Assembly (NCBI RefSeq): GCF_000402035.1
Contig: NC_021287.1
Coordinates: 310,001 to 374,000, forward strand
Direction of reading: 5' to 3'
Origin: Caballeronia insecticola
GTDB taxonomy: Bacteria; Pseudomonadota; Gammaproteobacteria; Burkholderiales; Burkholderiaceae
DNA length: 64,000 bases
Below, one piece after another: positions 35,596 through 45,067 of the stretch. Both the position numbers and the translations under genes were made by a program. The notes under the pieces are model-generated. The model ran no database searches and had not been told where the DNA came from. It saw only the letters and a program-made list of their open reading frames with translations. The stretch's first letter is position 1; the number at the start of each line of letters is the position of its first letter.

Positions 35596-36771
35596 ATGAG
35601 CCGACATACCGTGAATACAAAACAGGCTAATAAAGGGGCCGACGAGCAGAAGCCGAGGCACGCAAGCAGCACTCAAGTGACGGGTGCCGCATCCGACTGG
35701 ATGACGCCTGTTAGCGCGCAATCCCCGTGCGGTCCCGACCTCGAATACGATCACGACTTCGTCGTGCTGTTTGCCAGCACCGTCCCGAAGCAAGAGGTGC
35801 AGTACGGCTCGTTCGTCGGTGCCGCGGATCCCATCAACTGGGCAGAGGTAGAACGTGACTGCCGCCGGTTGATGAGTCGCACGAAAGATCTCCGCGTCGC
35901 GGTGTTGTACACCCGCTGCCGCACACGTCTCGGTGGTGCTAAAGGCTTTGCGGAAGGCACGACGCTGCTAGCCGCATGGTTGCAGTCGTATCCCGATCGA
36001 ATTCATCCATGCGCGGGCGAAACGTACGAGCGCGACGAAGCGCTGGAAATGCGTATGAACGCGCTGCATGGACTGGTCGATCCCGAAGGCCTGCTCGCCG
36101 ATGCGCGCGAGATCGTGCTGGCGAAATCCACGGCGGCGCGTTTGCAGGTGCGCGACGTGGAGCGGGCGTTCGGCTATCCGCGTCCGGCCGATGCACTCGC
36201 GCCGGACTCAGTGACGCAGCAGTTGCGGGCCCTGCGCATCCAGCAACCGGCCACGATGCAGGCATTCGATGAAGCGCTGGCGAACCTTGCAGCAATCGAG
36301 AGTTGGTGCGCTGCGCATATGGAAGGTTACGAGCCGGACCTTGAACTACTCACCAAGCTGTTGAACCCGCTGCGCTCGCCTGAAGTCGATACGTCGGCGT
36401 TAGAGATGGAGCCTTCGGAAACCGTGGAGCTGGTCGAAGAGATTGTGGATAGCGCACCTGCCGAGACGGAGGAGGAAGTGGTTGCGGTTTCCGATGAAGG
36501 CATTGCCGAAGATATCGACGCGTCAGCCACGGCGGCAGCGCCTGTTGTCACGTACAGCACCGTTATAAATGGCCGGCAAGCCGCGCTGGCTACGATTCGT
36601 GCAGCCCGTAAGTGGTTTGAATCGAATGAACCGAGCAGCCCGGTCCCTGTTCTTCTGAGGCGCGCGGAATACTGCGTGGGCAAGCGTTACTTTGAAGTCG
36701 TGAAAGCAATTCCGTTCGAGCTGCTTGCAGAGTGGGAGGCGCCGGACGAAGAGGGAGCGGCTACGTCATAA
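35596..36771 (+). CDS. tssA: T6SS protein TssA (ImpA-type)
   Basis: 391 residues. The N-terminal ImpA domain is clear (SPCGPDLEYDHDFVVLF, then DPINWAEVERDCRRLMSRTKDLRVAVLYTRC). An acidic, low-complexity linker (about 275-320) leads to a C-terminal segment (ALATIRAARKWFESNEPSSP, then VLLRRAEYCVG) typical of short TssA proteins that cap the growing sheath and help assembly. Seven bases separate it from tssG. It ends 23 bp before the convergent ruvB, the right junction of the island. Confidence 0.88.
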   Translation: MSRHTVNTKQANKGADEQKPRHASSTQVTGAASDWMTPVSAQSPCGPDLEYDHDFVVLFASTVPKQEVQYGSFVGAADPINWAEVERDCRRLMSRTKDLRVAVLYTRCRTRLGGAKGFAEGTTLLAAWLQSYPDRIHPCAGETYERDEALEMRMNALHGLVDPEGLLADAREIVLAKSTAARLQVRDVERAFGYPRPADALAPDSVTQQLRALRIQQPATMQAFDEALANLAAIESWCAAHMEGYEPDLELLTKLLNPLRSPEVDTSALEMEPSETVELVEEIVDSAPAETEEEVVAVSDEGIAEDIDASATAAAPVVTYSTVINGRQAALATIRAARKWFESNEPSSPVPVLLRRAEYCVGKRYFEVVKAIPFELLAEWEAPDEEGAATS

Positions 36772-36794
36772 GGAGCAACAGCGCCGCCCACGCA

Positions 36795-37853
36795 TCACCC
36801 ATTTACATCCCAAAGATCCCGCACCGGCCCGGCATCCGGTGCGGCCAGGCCAAAGTGCCGATACGTCAACATGGTCGCGACACGCCCGCGCGGCGTGCGC
36901 TGCAAGAACCCTTGCTGAATGAGATACGGCTCCAGCACGTCTTCGATCGTGTCGCGCTCCTCGCCGATAGCCGCAGCCAGATTGTCCACGCCGACGGGCC
37001 CGCCATCGAACTTATGCAAAATGGCTTCGAGCAGCTTGCGGTCCATCAGATCGAAGCCGACCGGATCGACGTCGAGCATTTTCAGCGCTTTGTCGGCGAC
37101 ATCAGCGGTGATCATGCCGTCCGCTTTCACTTCTGCGTAATCGCGCACGCGCCGCAGCAAGCGATTTGCGATACGCGGCGTGCCGCGCGAACGTTTCGCG
37201 ATTTCCAGCGCGCCTTCAGGAACGATTTCCGCCTTCAATAGCGACGCCGACCGCGCCACAATGCGCGCCAGTTCGCTCGCGTTATAGAACTCGAGCCGCG
37301 ACACGATGCCGAAGCGGTCGCGCAAAGGATTCGTCAGCATGCCCGCGCGCGTGGTCGCGCCGACGAGCGTGAACGGCTGTAGATCGAGCTTCACGCTGCG
37401 CGCGGCGGGACCTTCGCCGATCATGATGTCGATCTGATAATCCTCGAGCGCCGGATACAGAATTTCCTCGACGACCGGCGACAAGCGGTGAATCTCGTCG
37501 ATGAACAGCACGTCATTCGCTTCGAGATTCGTAAGCAGCGCCGCGAGATCGCCTGCGCGTTCGAGCACCGGCCCCGACGTCTGCCGCAGATTCACGCCCA
37601 TTTCCCGCGCGATGATGTGCGCGAGCGTCGTCTTGCCGAGACCCGGCGGGCCGAATAGCAGCACGTGATCGAGCGCTTCCGAGCGGCGCTTGGCCGCTTC
37701 GATGAAGATTTCGAGCTGACCGCGCACTTTTTCCTGGCCGACGTATTCGTCGAGCTGGCGTGGACGCAGCGCGCGCTCGAACGCTTCCTCGTTAGGCGAG
37801 ACGGGCGTGGCCGAAATGATGCGCTCGGCGGCGAGTTTGTCGGTTTCGATCAT
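36795..37853 (-). CDS. ruvB: Holliday junction branch-migration ATPase RuvB
   Basis: 352 residues. It is an AAA+ motor: Walker [10 protein letters not shown], Walker [12 protein letters not shown], sensor 1 GATTRAG and arginine finger region DRFGI, with a winged helix at the C-terminus. It drives branch migration with RuvA. 57 bp downstream of ruvA in the leftward ruvC-ruvA-ruvB order. Confidence 0.97.
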   Translation of the reverse strand: MIETDKLAAERIISATPVSPNEEAFERALRPRQLDEYVGQEKVRGQLEIFIEAAKRRSEALDHVLLFGPPGLGKTTLAHIIAREMGVNLRQTSGPVLERAGDLAALLTNLEANDVLFIDEIHRLSPVVEEILYPALEDYQIDIMIGEGPAARSVKLDLQPFTLVGATTRAGMLTNPLRDRFGIVSRLEFYNASELARIVARSASLLKAEIVPEGALEIAKRSRGTPRIANRLLRRVRDYAEVKADGMITADVADKALKMLDVDPVGFDLMDRKLLEAILHKFDGGPVGVDNLAAAIGEERDTIEDVLEPYLIQQGFLQRTPRGRVATMLTYRHFGLAAPDAGPVRDLWDVNG

Positions 37854-37910
37854 GGGTCGATTGTACAGCGAGCAATCGCGGGGAGAAGCTGGCCGAATGG
37901 GCTAGTCCGG

Positions 37911-38492
37911 TCAAGCCTTCGACAGCGCCTTCAACGCCAGCTTGATCCCCTCCGACACGCCCGTTCCCGCCGGCACGTTCTTGATCGCGGCGAGCGCTTC
38001 CTTCTCCGAATAGCCGAGGGCGAGCAGCGCGTTGAGGATGTCGGACGCGTGGTCCGACTGCGACGCCGCGCTCGCCATTGCGCCGAGGTCCGCGCCGAGT
38101 TTGCCCTTGAGTTCCAGCAGCAGCCGCTCCGCCGTCTTCTTGCCGATGCCCGGCACGCGCGTGAGCCGCGCAGCGTCCTGCGTCGTCACGGTCTGCGAGA
38201 GCTCGTGCACGCTCATGCCGGACAGCACGGCCAGCGCCATGCGTGCGCCGATGCCGCTGATCTTCAGCAACTCGCGAAACGTCGAACGCTCCTGTGCGGT
38301 GAGAAAGCCGTACAACAAATGCGCGTCCTCGCGAACGATCATCTGCGTGAGCAGAACGACCTTTTCGCCCGCGTTCGGCAGGTTGTAGAACGTGCTCATC
38401 GGCACGTCGATTTCGTAGCCGACGCCGTTACAGTCGACGAGCAGGTGCGGCGGGTTTTTTTCCAGCAGAACGCCGGCAATGCGACCGATCAT
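37911..38492 (-). CDS. ruvA: Holliday junction DNA helicase subunit RuvA
   Basis: 193 residues. The OB-fold N-terminus ([20 protein letters not shown]), the two helix-hairpin-helix motifs ([18 protein letters not shown] and [19 protein letters not shown]) and the C-terminal RuvB-binding helices are all present. Its tetramer holds the junction. Confidence 0.97.
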   Translation of the reverse strand: MIGRIAGVLLEKNPPHLLVDCNGVGYEIDVPMSTFYNLPNAGEKVVLLTQMIVREDAHLLYGFLTAQERSTFRELLKISGIGARMALAVLSGMSVHELSQTVTTQDAARLTRVPGIGKKTAERLLLELKGKLGADLGAMASAASQSDHASDILNALLALGYSEKEALAAIKNVPAGTGVSEGIKLALKALSKA

Positions 38493-38516
38493 GTGTTTGA
38501 ACCGAAAGAAATGTGA

Positions 38517-39059
38517 TTAGCCGATGAGACGCCCGCGCCGCACGCGCAAGCCTTTCTTCGCGAGCGACGGCGCAATGCCGCCGAGCGTCGCGAGTCCGGT
38601 GCCGCCGTGCGCGTGACAGATGGCCATGCCGAGGGCGTCGGCGGCATCGGTGCTCGGCACGCCGGAGAGGCTCAACAGGCGCACGACCATCTGCTGCATC
38701 TGTTCCTTGGTCGCGCGGCCGTAGCCAACGACCGCCTGCTTCAGCTGCAGCGCCGTGTATTCGGCCACCGGCACGCCGCTCGCGACGAGCCCGCAAATGG
38801 CCGCGCCGCGCGCCTGGCCGAGCAGAAGTGTCGATTGCGGATTCACGTTGACGAAGACTTTTTCGATCGCGGCCTGATCCGGGTTGTGCTGCGCGATCAG
38901 CGTCGAGATGCCTTTGAAAATCGTGTTGAGACGCGAAGGCAGATCGGCGTCGGCGGTCTTGATGACGCCGCTCGTCACGTAATTGAGCGTGTGTCCGCTC
39001 ATGTCGATAATGCCGAAGCCCGTCACGCGCAGGCCGGGGTCGATGCCTAGGATTCTCAT
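38517..39059 (-). CDS. ruvC: Crossover junction endonuclease RuvC
   Basis: 180 residues. The RNase H-like resolvase carries its catalytic acids in [16 protein letters not shown] (Asp7), AIEKVFVN (Glu) and [15 protein letters not shown] (Asp pair). It cuts Holliday junctions bound by RuvAB. 24 bp upstream of ruvA on the same strand. Confidence 0.97.
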   Translation of the reverse strand: MRILGIDPGLRVTGFGIIDMSGHTLNYVTSGVIKTADADLPSRLNTIFKGISTLIAQHNPDQAAIEKVFVNVNPQSTLLLGQARGAAICGLVASGVPVAEYTALQLKQAVVGYGRATKEQMQQMVVRLLSLSGVPSTDAADALGMAICHAHGGTGLATLGGIAPSLAKKGLRVRRGRLIG

Positions 39060-39103
39060 TCGTCGTGTGGATGCGTTCCGGCTCGGGCAGTCGTTCGAAA
39101 ATC

Positions 39104-39152
39104 AAAAAGGCCTGCTTGGCGCCTCTCGAGCAACGAGCGGCACAAGCAGGCC
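39104..39152 (-). terminator. Intrinsic terminator after purH
   Basis: On the minus strand GGCCTGCTTG and CAAGCAGGCC form a 10-bp stem across a 24-base loop, followed by five Ts. It separates dusB-fis-purH from ruvCAB. Confidence 0.75.
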
Positions 39153-39175
39153 CATATTAAATGAAGCCAGCGCGA

Positions 39176-40741
39176 TTAATGACGGAAATGACGCGTACCG
39201 GTCACGATCATCGCGACATTGTGTTCGTCGGCGGCGGCGATCACTTCGTCGTCGCGCATGGAGCCGCCCGGCTGGATCACGCAGGTTGCGCCCGCGTTCA
39301 CCACCACGTCGAGACCGTCGCGGAACGGGAAGAACGCATCCGACGCCACCGCCGAGCCGCTCAGCGTCAGCCCCGCGTTCTGCGCCTTGATGCCTGCGAT
39401 GCGCGCCGAGTCCACGCGGCTCATCTGGCCCGCGCCGACGCCGAGCGTCATGCCGCCGCCGGAGAACACGATCGCGTTCGACTTCACGAACTTCGCCACG
39501 CGCCACGCGAACATCAGATCGTCCATTTCCTTAGGCGTCGGATGGCGCTTCGTTACGACGCGCAGTTCGTGCGGCTGCACGTTCTTCGAATCGAGCGATT
39601 GCACCAGCAGGCCGCCGCCCACGCGCTTCAGGTCGAACGTGTTGTGTCCGTCGCCGAGCGCGATCTGCAAGAGACGCACGTTCTGCTTCGCGGCGAACAC
39701 GGCGCGCGCCGCCTCGCTGAACGATGGCGCGATCAGCACTTCGACGAACTGCTTCGCGACCGCCTGCGCCGCCGCTTCGTCGACTTCGCGATTGAACGCG
39801 ATGATGCCGCCGAACGCGGACGTCGGATCGGTCTGGAACGCCTTCGCGTAAGCTTCGGCCGCATTCGCGCCGAGCGCCACGCCGCACGGATTCGCGTGCT
39901 TGATGATGACGCAGGCCGGCGCATCGAACGTCTTCACGCATTCCCACGCGGCGTCGGAGTCGGCGATGTTGTTGTACGAAAGCTCCTTGCCCTGCAACTG
40001 CTCGTAGTTCGCGAGCGCGCCGGCGGGCACGGAAAGATCGCGGTAGAACGCCGCGCTCTGATGCGGGTTCTCGCCGTAGCGCAGGTCCTGCACCTTGTCG
40101 AACGCGAGATTCAGCGTGGCCGGATACGTATTGCGGCTCGCGTGGCGCAGTTCGTCGGTAAGGCTTGTCAGATAGTTGGTGATCGCGCCGTCGTACTGGG
40201 CGGTGTGCGCGAATACCTTGGTCGCGAGGCGGAAGTTCGTCTCGTAGCCGACGGCGTTGCCGTTCGCGCGCATTTCGTCGAGCACGGCGGCGTAGTCGGC
40301 CGGATCGACGATCACGGTCACGTCGCGATGATTCTTCGCCGCCGAGCGCAGCATGGTCGGTCCGCCGATATCGATATTTTCGATCGCATCTTCCAGCGAG
40401 CACTCTTCCTTCGACACCGTTTGCACGAACGGATACAGATTGACCACCAGCAGATCGATGGTCGGAATGCCGTGCTTTTCCAGCGCGGCCATGTGTTCGG
40501 GCAGATCGCGGCGCGCGAGAATGCCGCCGTGAACTTTCGGATGCAGCGTCTTCACGCGGCCATCGAGCATTTCCGGAAAGCCGGTGTAATCGGCGACCTC
40601 CGTGACGGACAGGCCTGCGTCGGCGAGCAGTTTCGCCGTGCCGCCGGTCGAGAGGATTTTGACGCCGAGCGCCGATAGCGATTTGGCGAAATCGACGATG
40701 CCGGATTTGTCGGAAACGGAAATGAGCGCTTGCTTGATCAT
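39176..40741 (-). CDS. purH: Bifunctional AICAR transformylase / IMP cyclohydrolase
   Basis: 521 residues from the ATG at 40741 (an upstream start three codons earlier is possible). It carries the last two steps of IMP synthesis. The N-terminal cyclohydrolase domain ([18 protein letters not shown]) and the C-terminal transformylase domain (about 200-521, with the Lys-His region [11 protein letters not shown]) are intact. It lies downstream of fis in the leftward cluster. Confidence 0.97.
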   Translation of the reverse strand: MIKQALISVSDKSGIVDFAKSLSALGVKILSTGGTAKLLADAGLSVTEVADYTGFPEMLDGRVKTLHPKVHGGILARRDLPEHMAALEKHGIPTIDLLVVNLYPFVQTVSKEECSLEDAIENIDIGGPTMLRSAAKNHRDVTVIVDPADYAAVLDEMRANGNAVGYETNFRLATKVFAHTAQYDGAITNYLTSLTDELRHASRNTYPATLNLAFDKVQDLRYGENPHQSAAFYRDLSVPAGALANYEQLQGKELSYNNIADSDAAWECVKTFDAPACVIIKHANPCGVALGANAAEAYAKAFQTDPTSAFGGIIAFNREVDEAAAQAVAKQFVEVLIAPSFSEAARAVFAAKQNVRLLQIALGDGHNTFDLKRVGGGLLVQSLDSKNVQPHELRVVTKRHPTPKEMDDLMFAWRVAKFVKSNAIVFSGGGMTLGVGAGQMSRVDSARIAGIKAQNAGLTLSGSAVASDAFFPFRDGLDVVVNAGATCVIQPGGSMRDDEVIAAADEHNVAMIVTGTRHFRH

Positions 40742-40805
40742 GATGAACACTGAAACCGAAAAGGGAACCCAGGCCGGACCGAGGCGCGCGCCTCTGTCCG
40801 ATGAA

Positions 40806-41039
40806 TCAAATCAATCCGTGCTGCTGAAGCTTCTTGCGTAGCGTGTTGCGGTTGATGCCGAGATATTCGGCCGCGAGCGACTGGTTTCCGCCCGCTTGCT
40901 CAAGCACCACTTCGAGCATGGGTTTTTCCACGCAGGAAATCACCATGTCGTACACGTCGTGCGGGTTGGAGCCGTCCAGATCCTGAAAATAGTTGTCGAG
41001 ACTCTGGCGGACGCATTGTTCGATGTTATGTCTGCTCAT
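40806..41039 (-). CDS. fis: Fis family DNA-binding protein
   Basis: 77 residues, the short betaproteobacterial form of Fis. The C-terminal helix-turn-helix is clear ([21 protein letters not shown]). Its ATG overlaps the dusB stop (ATGA), the dusB-fis arrangement known from E. coli. Fis is a nucleoid protein that bends DNA and activates growth-related promoters. Confidence 0.93.
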   Translation of the reverse strand: MSRHNIEQCVRQSLDNYFQDLDGSNPHDVYDMVISCVEKPMLEVVLEQAGGNQSLAAEYLGINRNTLRKKLQQHGLI

Positions 41040-42130
41040 GCGGCAATTAGTCGGTCTGTCGTGTTGTTGAGCCCGCCACACGATTCTTCTTCGGCTACAT
41101 CGTCCGCGTCGCCGCATTCGTCGACATAGACGAGGCGGTCGGACAACGCCTTTTGCGCGTCGAAGAATTCGTTCACAGCGAGCAATTGTTCTTTGGTCGT
41201 GTCGAGCGTATTCATCCGGTGCCGGAAGGTGCCGGCGCCGGAAAGGCCGCGAGTGTACCAGCCGATGTGCTTGCGCGCAGTCCGAACGCCCGTGAATTCC
41301 CCGTAGAAGGCGTAATGATCTTCCAGGTGCTCGTTCATCACCTGCTGGATCTCGTCGATGCGCGGCGGCGGCAGGCGCTCCCCCGTGTTCAGAAAGTGTT
41401 CGATCTCGCGGAAGAGCCACGGACGCCCCTGCGCCGCGCGGCCGATCATGATGGCGTCCGCGCCGGTGGCGGCGAGCACGTGGCGCGCCTTTTCCGGTGT
41501 CGTGATGTCGCCGTTGGCCACCACCGGAATGCCGACCGATGCCTTCACCGCCGCGATGGTTTCGTACTCCGCGTCGCCCTTGTAGAGATCGGCGCGCGTG
41601 CGCCCGTGCACGGTGAGCATGGAGATGCCGGCGTTCTCGGCGATTTTCGCGATCGACAGCGCGTTCTTGTTCTCGCGATTCCACCCCGTGCGAATCTTGA
41701 GCGTGACGGGCACGGCATCCGGACCCACGCCGACCGCCTGCACCACCGCCTCGACGATGCGCGCGACGAGCGGCTCGTTCTGCAGCAGCGCCGAGCCCGC
41801 CGCGACGTTGCACACCTTCTTCGCCGGGCAGCCCATGTTGATGTCGATGATTTGCGCGCCGTTCGCCACGTTGTGACGCGCGGCCTCGGCGAGCATCTGC
41901 GGATCGGCGCCCGCGATCTGCACCGAAATGGGTTCGACTTCGCCCGCGTGGTTGGCGCGCCGCATGGTCTTCTCGCTCTTCCACAACTGCGCGTTCGACG
42001 CCACCATCTCCGACACCGCGTAGCCCGCGCCCATGCGCTTGCAGAGCTGCCGGAACGGCCGGTCGGTGACGCCTGCCATCGGGGCGACGAACAGGTTATT
42101 GCGCAGGACGTGGGAACCGATGGTGAGCAT
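41036..42130 (-). CDS. dusB: tRNA-dihydrouridine synthase B
   Basis: 364 residues. It is a flavin enzyme that reduces uridine in tRNA. The N-terminus (NNLFVAPMAGVTDRPFRQLC), the catalytic-cysteine segment DINMGCPAKKVCN and the FMN-binding IMIGRAAQGRPW are visible. The C-terminus runs on to a short acidic, serine-rich tail (about 330-364). It is first in the leftward dusB-fis-purH run; 219 bp of non-coding DNA lie before ubiH. Confidence 0.95.
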   Translation of the reverse strand: MLTIGSHVLRNNLFVAPMAGVTDRPFRQLCKRMGAGYAVSEMVASNAQLWKSEKTMRRANHAGEVEPISVQIAGADPQMLAEAARHNVANGAQIIDINMGCPAKKVCNVAAGSALLQNEPLVARIVEAVVQAVGVGPDAVPVTLKIRTGWNRENKNALSIAKIAENAGISMLTVHGRTRADLYKGDAEYETIAAVKASVGIPVVANGDITTPEKARHVLAATGADAIMIGRAAQGRPWLFREIEHFLNTGERLPPPRIDEIQQVMNEHLEDHYAFYGEFTGVRTARKHIGWYTRGLSGAGTFRHRMNTLDTTKEQLLAVNEFFDAQKALSDRLVYVDECGDADDVAEEESCGGLNNTTDRLIAA

Positions 42131-42349
42131 AAAGGCTAAAGGATCCGCGTGGTCGGAAGCGGCCGGAATGCGGCCGCGAGACAGTCAGGCGGATGCAACA
42201 TTGCAGAAAGGGAAACCGCTATTTTAACGCGAAGCGCGTGCTGAATTTAAGAGCAATCGCGTGCAAGTCATTAAATCTTCTATGAAAGGGCGAGCGTTCA
42301 TAGAGGATAACTCCGCCGTTTTCGCGCGGCCGAGCCACATCGCGGGGTC

Positions 42350-43585
42350 TTATCGACGCTGGCCGAACATCATCTGGCGGGCCAGGGCGGTCTTGACCGG
42401 CGGCAGAAATTCGAGCGCCGTGAGGGCGAGACCACGCATTGCGGCGAGCGGCGGGAAGTCCACCGTGAAAAGACGCGCGAGCGTGTCGGTGGCGCCGATC
42501 GTCAGGCGGCGGTCGAGCGCGCGGCGTTGGGCAAAACGCGCGAGCGCGAGCGGGCGCGGGCCGTCGGCGGACAGTGCGTCGGTCAGCGCGAGAGCGTCGC
42601 GCAGACCGAGGTTGAGCCCCTGACCCGCGACCGGATGCAGCGTTTGCGCCGCGTTGCCGATGGCCACGGTGCGCCGGTCGACGAGCACATCGAGCGCGGA
42701 TAACCCGAGCGGGAACGCCGCGCGGCCGGCGATGCGCGTGAAACGGCCCATGCGCGTGCCGAACGCGGCGCCGAGTTCGGCGAGAAATGCATCGTCGTCG
42801 AGTTGCATGCGGCGCGCGGATTCTTCCGGCGAACAGCACCAGACGAGCGCGTAGTCCGCGTGACGCGGGCCGCCGCACGGCAGGAGCGCGATCGGCCCTT
42901 CCGGCGTGAAGCGTTCCCACGCGACGTTCGCCCGCGGATCGGCGACGCTGACCGTGCCGACGATCGCCGTCTGCCCATAATCGCGCGCGCGGCGCTCGGC
43001 CGGCGTGGCAATGTCGTTGCGCTGATAAAGACCGCCTTCGGCGTTCACCAGCACCTTCACCCGGATCGTGCGTTCGCCGCGCGCGGATTGCAGCGGCAGG
43101 CTGACGCCGTCGTGATCTTGTAGCGGCGCGAGGGCCGAGGTATCGGTGAGCCAGTCGACGCCGCTTGCGCGCACGGCATCGGCGAGTGCGCCGACGAGCG
43201 AGCCGTAGCGCACCACGTAGCCCAGTTCGGGCAATTCGTGCTCGTCGTGCTCGATCAGCGTGCGGCCGAAGTGCCCGCGTTGCGACACGTGGATGCGGCG
43301 GATCGGCGTGGCGTCGCCGGGAAAACCGAGCGGCTGGAGCATGACGCGGCTGCCGTGCGACAGCGCGATGGCGCGCGGATCGCTTGTGGCGGACTCCGGC
43401 GTGCGCGCGTCGATCAGCGCGATCGACAGCCGCGATGTCGCGCTGCGCCGCGCAAGCCAGCCGGCAAGCGCGAGCCCGACCGGCCCCGCGCCGACAATGG
43501 CGATGTCGTAGTCGAAATGCGCTTCGGGCGCGTCGGTGATCGGGTTGGTTGCCGTGTTCATTCGCTCGGTCATTCGCTCAGTCAT
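42350..43585 (-). CDS. ubiH: Ubiquinone-biosynthesis FAD monooxygenase (UbiH/UbiF/COQ6 family)
   Basis: 411 residues. The FAD-binding N-terminus (DYDIAIVGAGPVGLALAGWL), the DG-like and the second FAD motif (GNAAQTLHPVAGQGLNLGLRDA) define a ring hydroxylase of coenzyme Q synthesis. Which ring carbon it acts on cannot be told with certainty. The start is unusual: a 12-base tandem repeat offers three in-frame ATGs (43585, 43573, 43561), the first of which overlaps the pepP stop. Co-transcribed with pepP. Confidence 0.85.
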   Translation of the reverse strand: MTERMTERMNTATNPITDAPEAHFDYDIAIVGAGPVGLALAGWLARRSATSRLSIALIDARTPESATSDPRAIALSHGSRVMLQPLGFPGDATPIRRIHVSQRGHFGRTLIEHDEHELPELGYVVRYGSLVGALADAVRASGVDWLTDTSALAPLQDHDGVSLPLQSARGERTIRVKVLVNAEGGLYQRNDIATPAERRARDYGQTAIVGTVSVADPRANVAWERFTPEGPIALLPCGGPRHADYALVWCCSPEESARRMQLDDDAFLAELGAAFGTRMGRFTRIAGRAAFPLGLSALDVLVDRRTVAIGNAAQTLHPVAGQGLNLGLRDALALTDALSADGPRPLALARFAQRRALDRRLTIGATDTLARLFTVDFPPLAAMRGLALTALEFLPPVKTALARQMMFGQRR

Positions 43586-44972
43586 TCGCTTCGCGCATCA
43601 GCGCTTCGATTTCGTCGGCGGCGACCGGCACCTCGCGCGTGAGCAGTTCGCAGCCGTTTTCCGTGACGACCGCATCGTCCTCGATACGGATGCCGATGTT
43701 CCAATAGTGCTCGGGCACGTCTTCGGCGGCGCGCACGTAGAGACCCGGCTCGATCGTCAGCGCCATGCCGGGCGCAAGCAGACGCCAGGGCCGCGCGCCT
43801 TGTGCGTCGAGCGGGCCGTGCGCTTCGCGGTACTCGCCCGCGTCGTGTACGTCCATGCCGATCCAGTGGCCGGTGCGATGCATGTAGAAGCGCGCATACG
43901 CACGTTGCGCGAGGACGTCGTCCACGCTGCCGAACTTGGTTTTATCGAGGATGCCGGTATCGAGCAGACCTTGCGACAGCACTTTCAAGGCGGCCTGATG
44001 CGGCGCGTCGAAGCTCACGCCGGCGCGCGTTGCGTCGATGGCGGCGGCTTGCGCAGCGAGCACGATGTCGTAAAGCTCGCGCTGCGCCGACGTGAAGCGG
44101 CCGCTCGCGGGAAAGGTGCGCGTGATGTCGGACGCGTAGCCGTCGAGTTCGCACGCGGCGTCGATGAGGATCAGGTCGCCGTCGCGCGCAATTGCGTTGC
44201 CAGCCGGATAGTGCGGCACGCAGGCGTTCGCGCCCGCCGCGACGATCGAGCCGTACGCCGGAGCCTGCGCGCCGTGGCGGCGGAACGTGTAGAGCAACTC
44301 GGCTTCGATCTCGTATTCGCGCATGCCGGGGCGACAGGCGCGCATTGCGCGTCGATGCGCTTCCGCCGAAATCGACGCCGCGCGACGCATGATCGCGATT
44401 TCGTGCGCGTCCTTGACGAGGCGCATTTCGTCGAGAATCGGCAACAGATGCTGCGCGGACGCGGGCGCGCGTATGCCGCTTCGGCTTTGCGCGCGCACGG
44501 CGGTAAGCCAGCCGCGCACTTGCGCATCCAGTTCCGCCGACGCGCCCAGCGCATAGTGCAGCGCGGGCTTGTCGGCGATCAGGCGCGGCATTTCATCGTC
44601 GAGCGCGCTGATGGGAAACGCGGCGTCGAAACCGAACGCGTCGCGCGCGGCGTCGGGGCCGAAGCGAAAGCCTTCCCACGTTTCGCGCTCGGCGTTCTTC
44701 TCGCGGCAAAAAAGGATTGCTGCGGGTTCGCCGTCTTGCGCGCTCGCGTTCAGCACGAGCGTGGCCTCGGGTTCGTTGAAGCCCGTCAGATAGAAGAAGT
44801 AGCTGTCGTGACGGAAAGGGTAGTCCGTGTCGCGATTGCGCATGACTTCCGGCGCGGTCGGCAACACGGCGACGCCGCCGCCTTGCGCACGTAGCGCGGC
44901 GAGCACGCGCTGGCGGCGCGCGCGATAGACGTCGACGGCGATGGGGCGGGCGAGTTCGGTCGGTGAGTTCAT
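43578..44972 (-). CDS. pepP: Xaa-Pro aminopeptidase (aminopeptidase P)
   Basis: 464 residues from ATG 44972. It is a dimanganese peptidase that removes the residue before proline. Metal ligands are seen in IDAACELDGYASDITRTFP (two Asp), RTGHWIGMDVHD (His), TIEPGLYV (Glu) and GIRIEDDAVVT (Glu). The N-terminal creatinase-like domain (about 1-180) is complete. It overlaps the first possible ubiH start by eight bases, as in other proteobacteria where pepP precedes ubiH. Confidence 0.94.
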   Translation of the reverse strand: MNSPTELARPIAVDVYRARRQRVLAALRAQGGGVAVLPTAPEVMRNRDTDYPFRHDSYFFYLTGFNEPEATLVLNASAQDGEPAAILFCREKNAERETWEGFRFGPDAARDAFGFDAAFPISALDDEMPRLIADKPALHYALGASAELDAQVRGWLTAVRAQSRSGIRAPASAQHLLPILDEMRLVKDAHEIAIMRRAASISAEAHRRAMRACRPGMREYEIEAELLYTFRRHGAQAPAYGSIVAAGANACVPHYPAGNAIARDGDLILIDAACELDGYASDITRTFPASGRFTSAQRELYDIVLAAQAAAIDATRAGVSFDAPHQAALKVLSQGLLDTGILDKTKFGSVDDVLAQRAYARFYMHRTGHWIGMDVHDAGEYREAHGPLDAQGARPWRLLAPGMALTIEPGLYVRAAEDVPEHYWNIGIRIEDDAVVTENGCELLTREVPVAADEIEALMREAND

Positions 44973-45067
44973 GCGCCGATTGTAGCGCCGCCTTTGCGAT
45001 GGCGGCACCCGGCCAATCGACCTATGCCGTTCGGCTGAATGGCGCGCCGCTCATGCGCGCCGCATAC

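Noticed and set aside
27368..36771. Prophage or transposon origin of the T6SS region
   Set aside because: No integrase, transposase, terminal repeats or tRNA attachment site was found at either junction.
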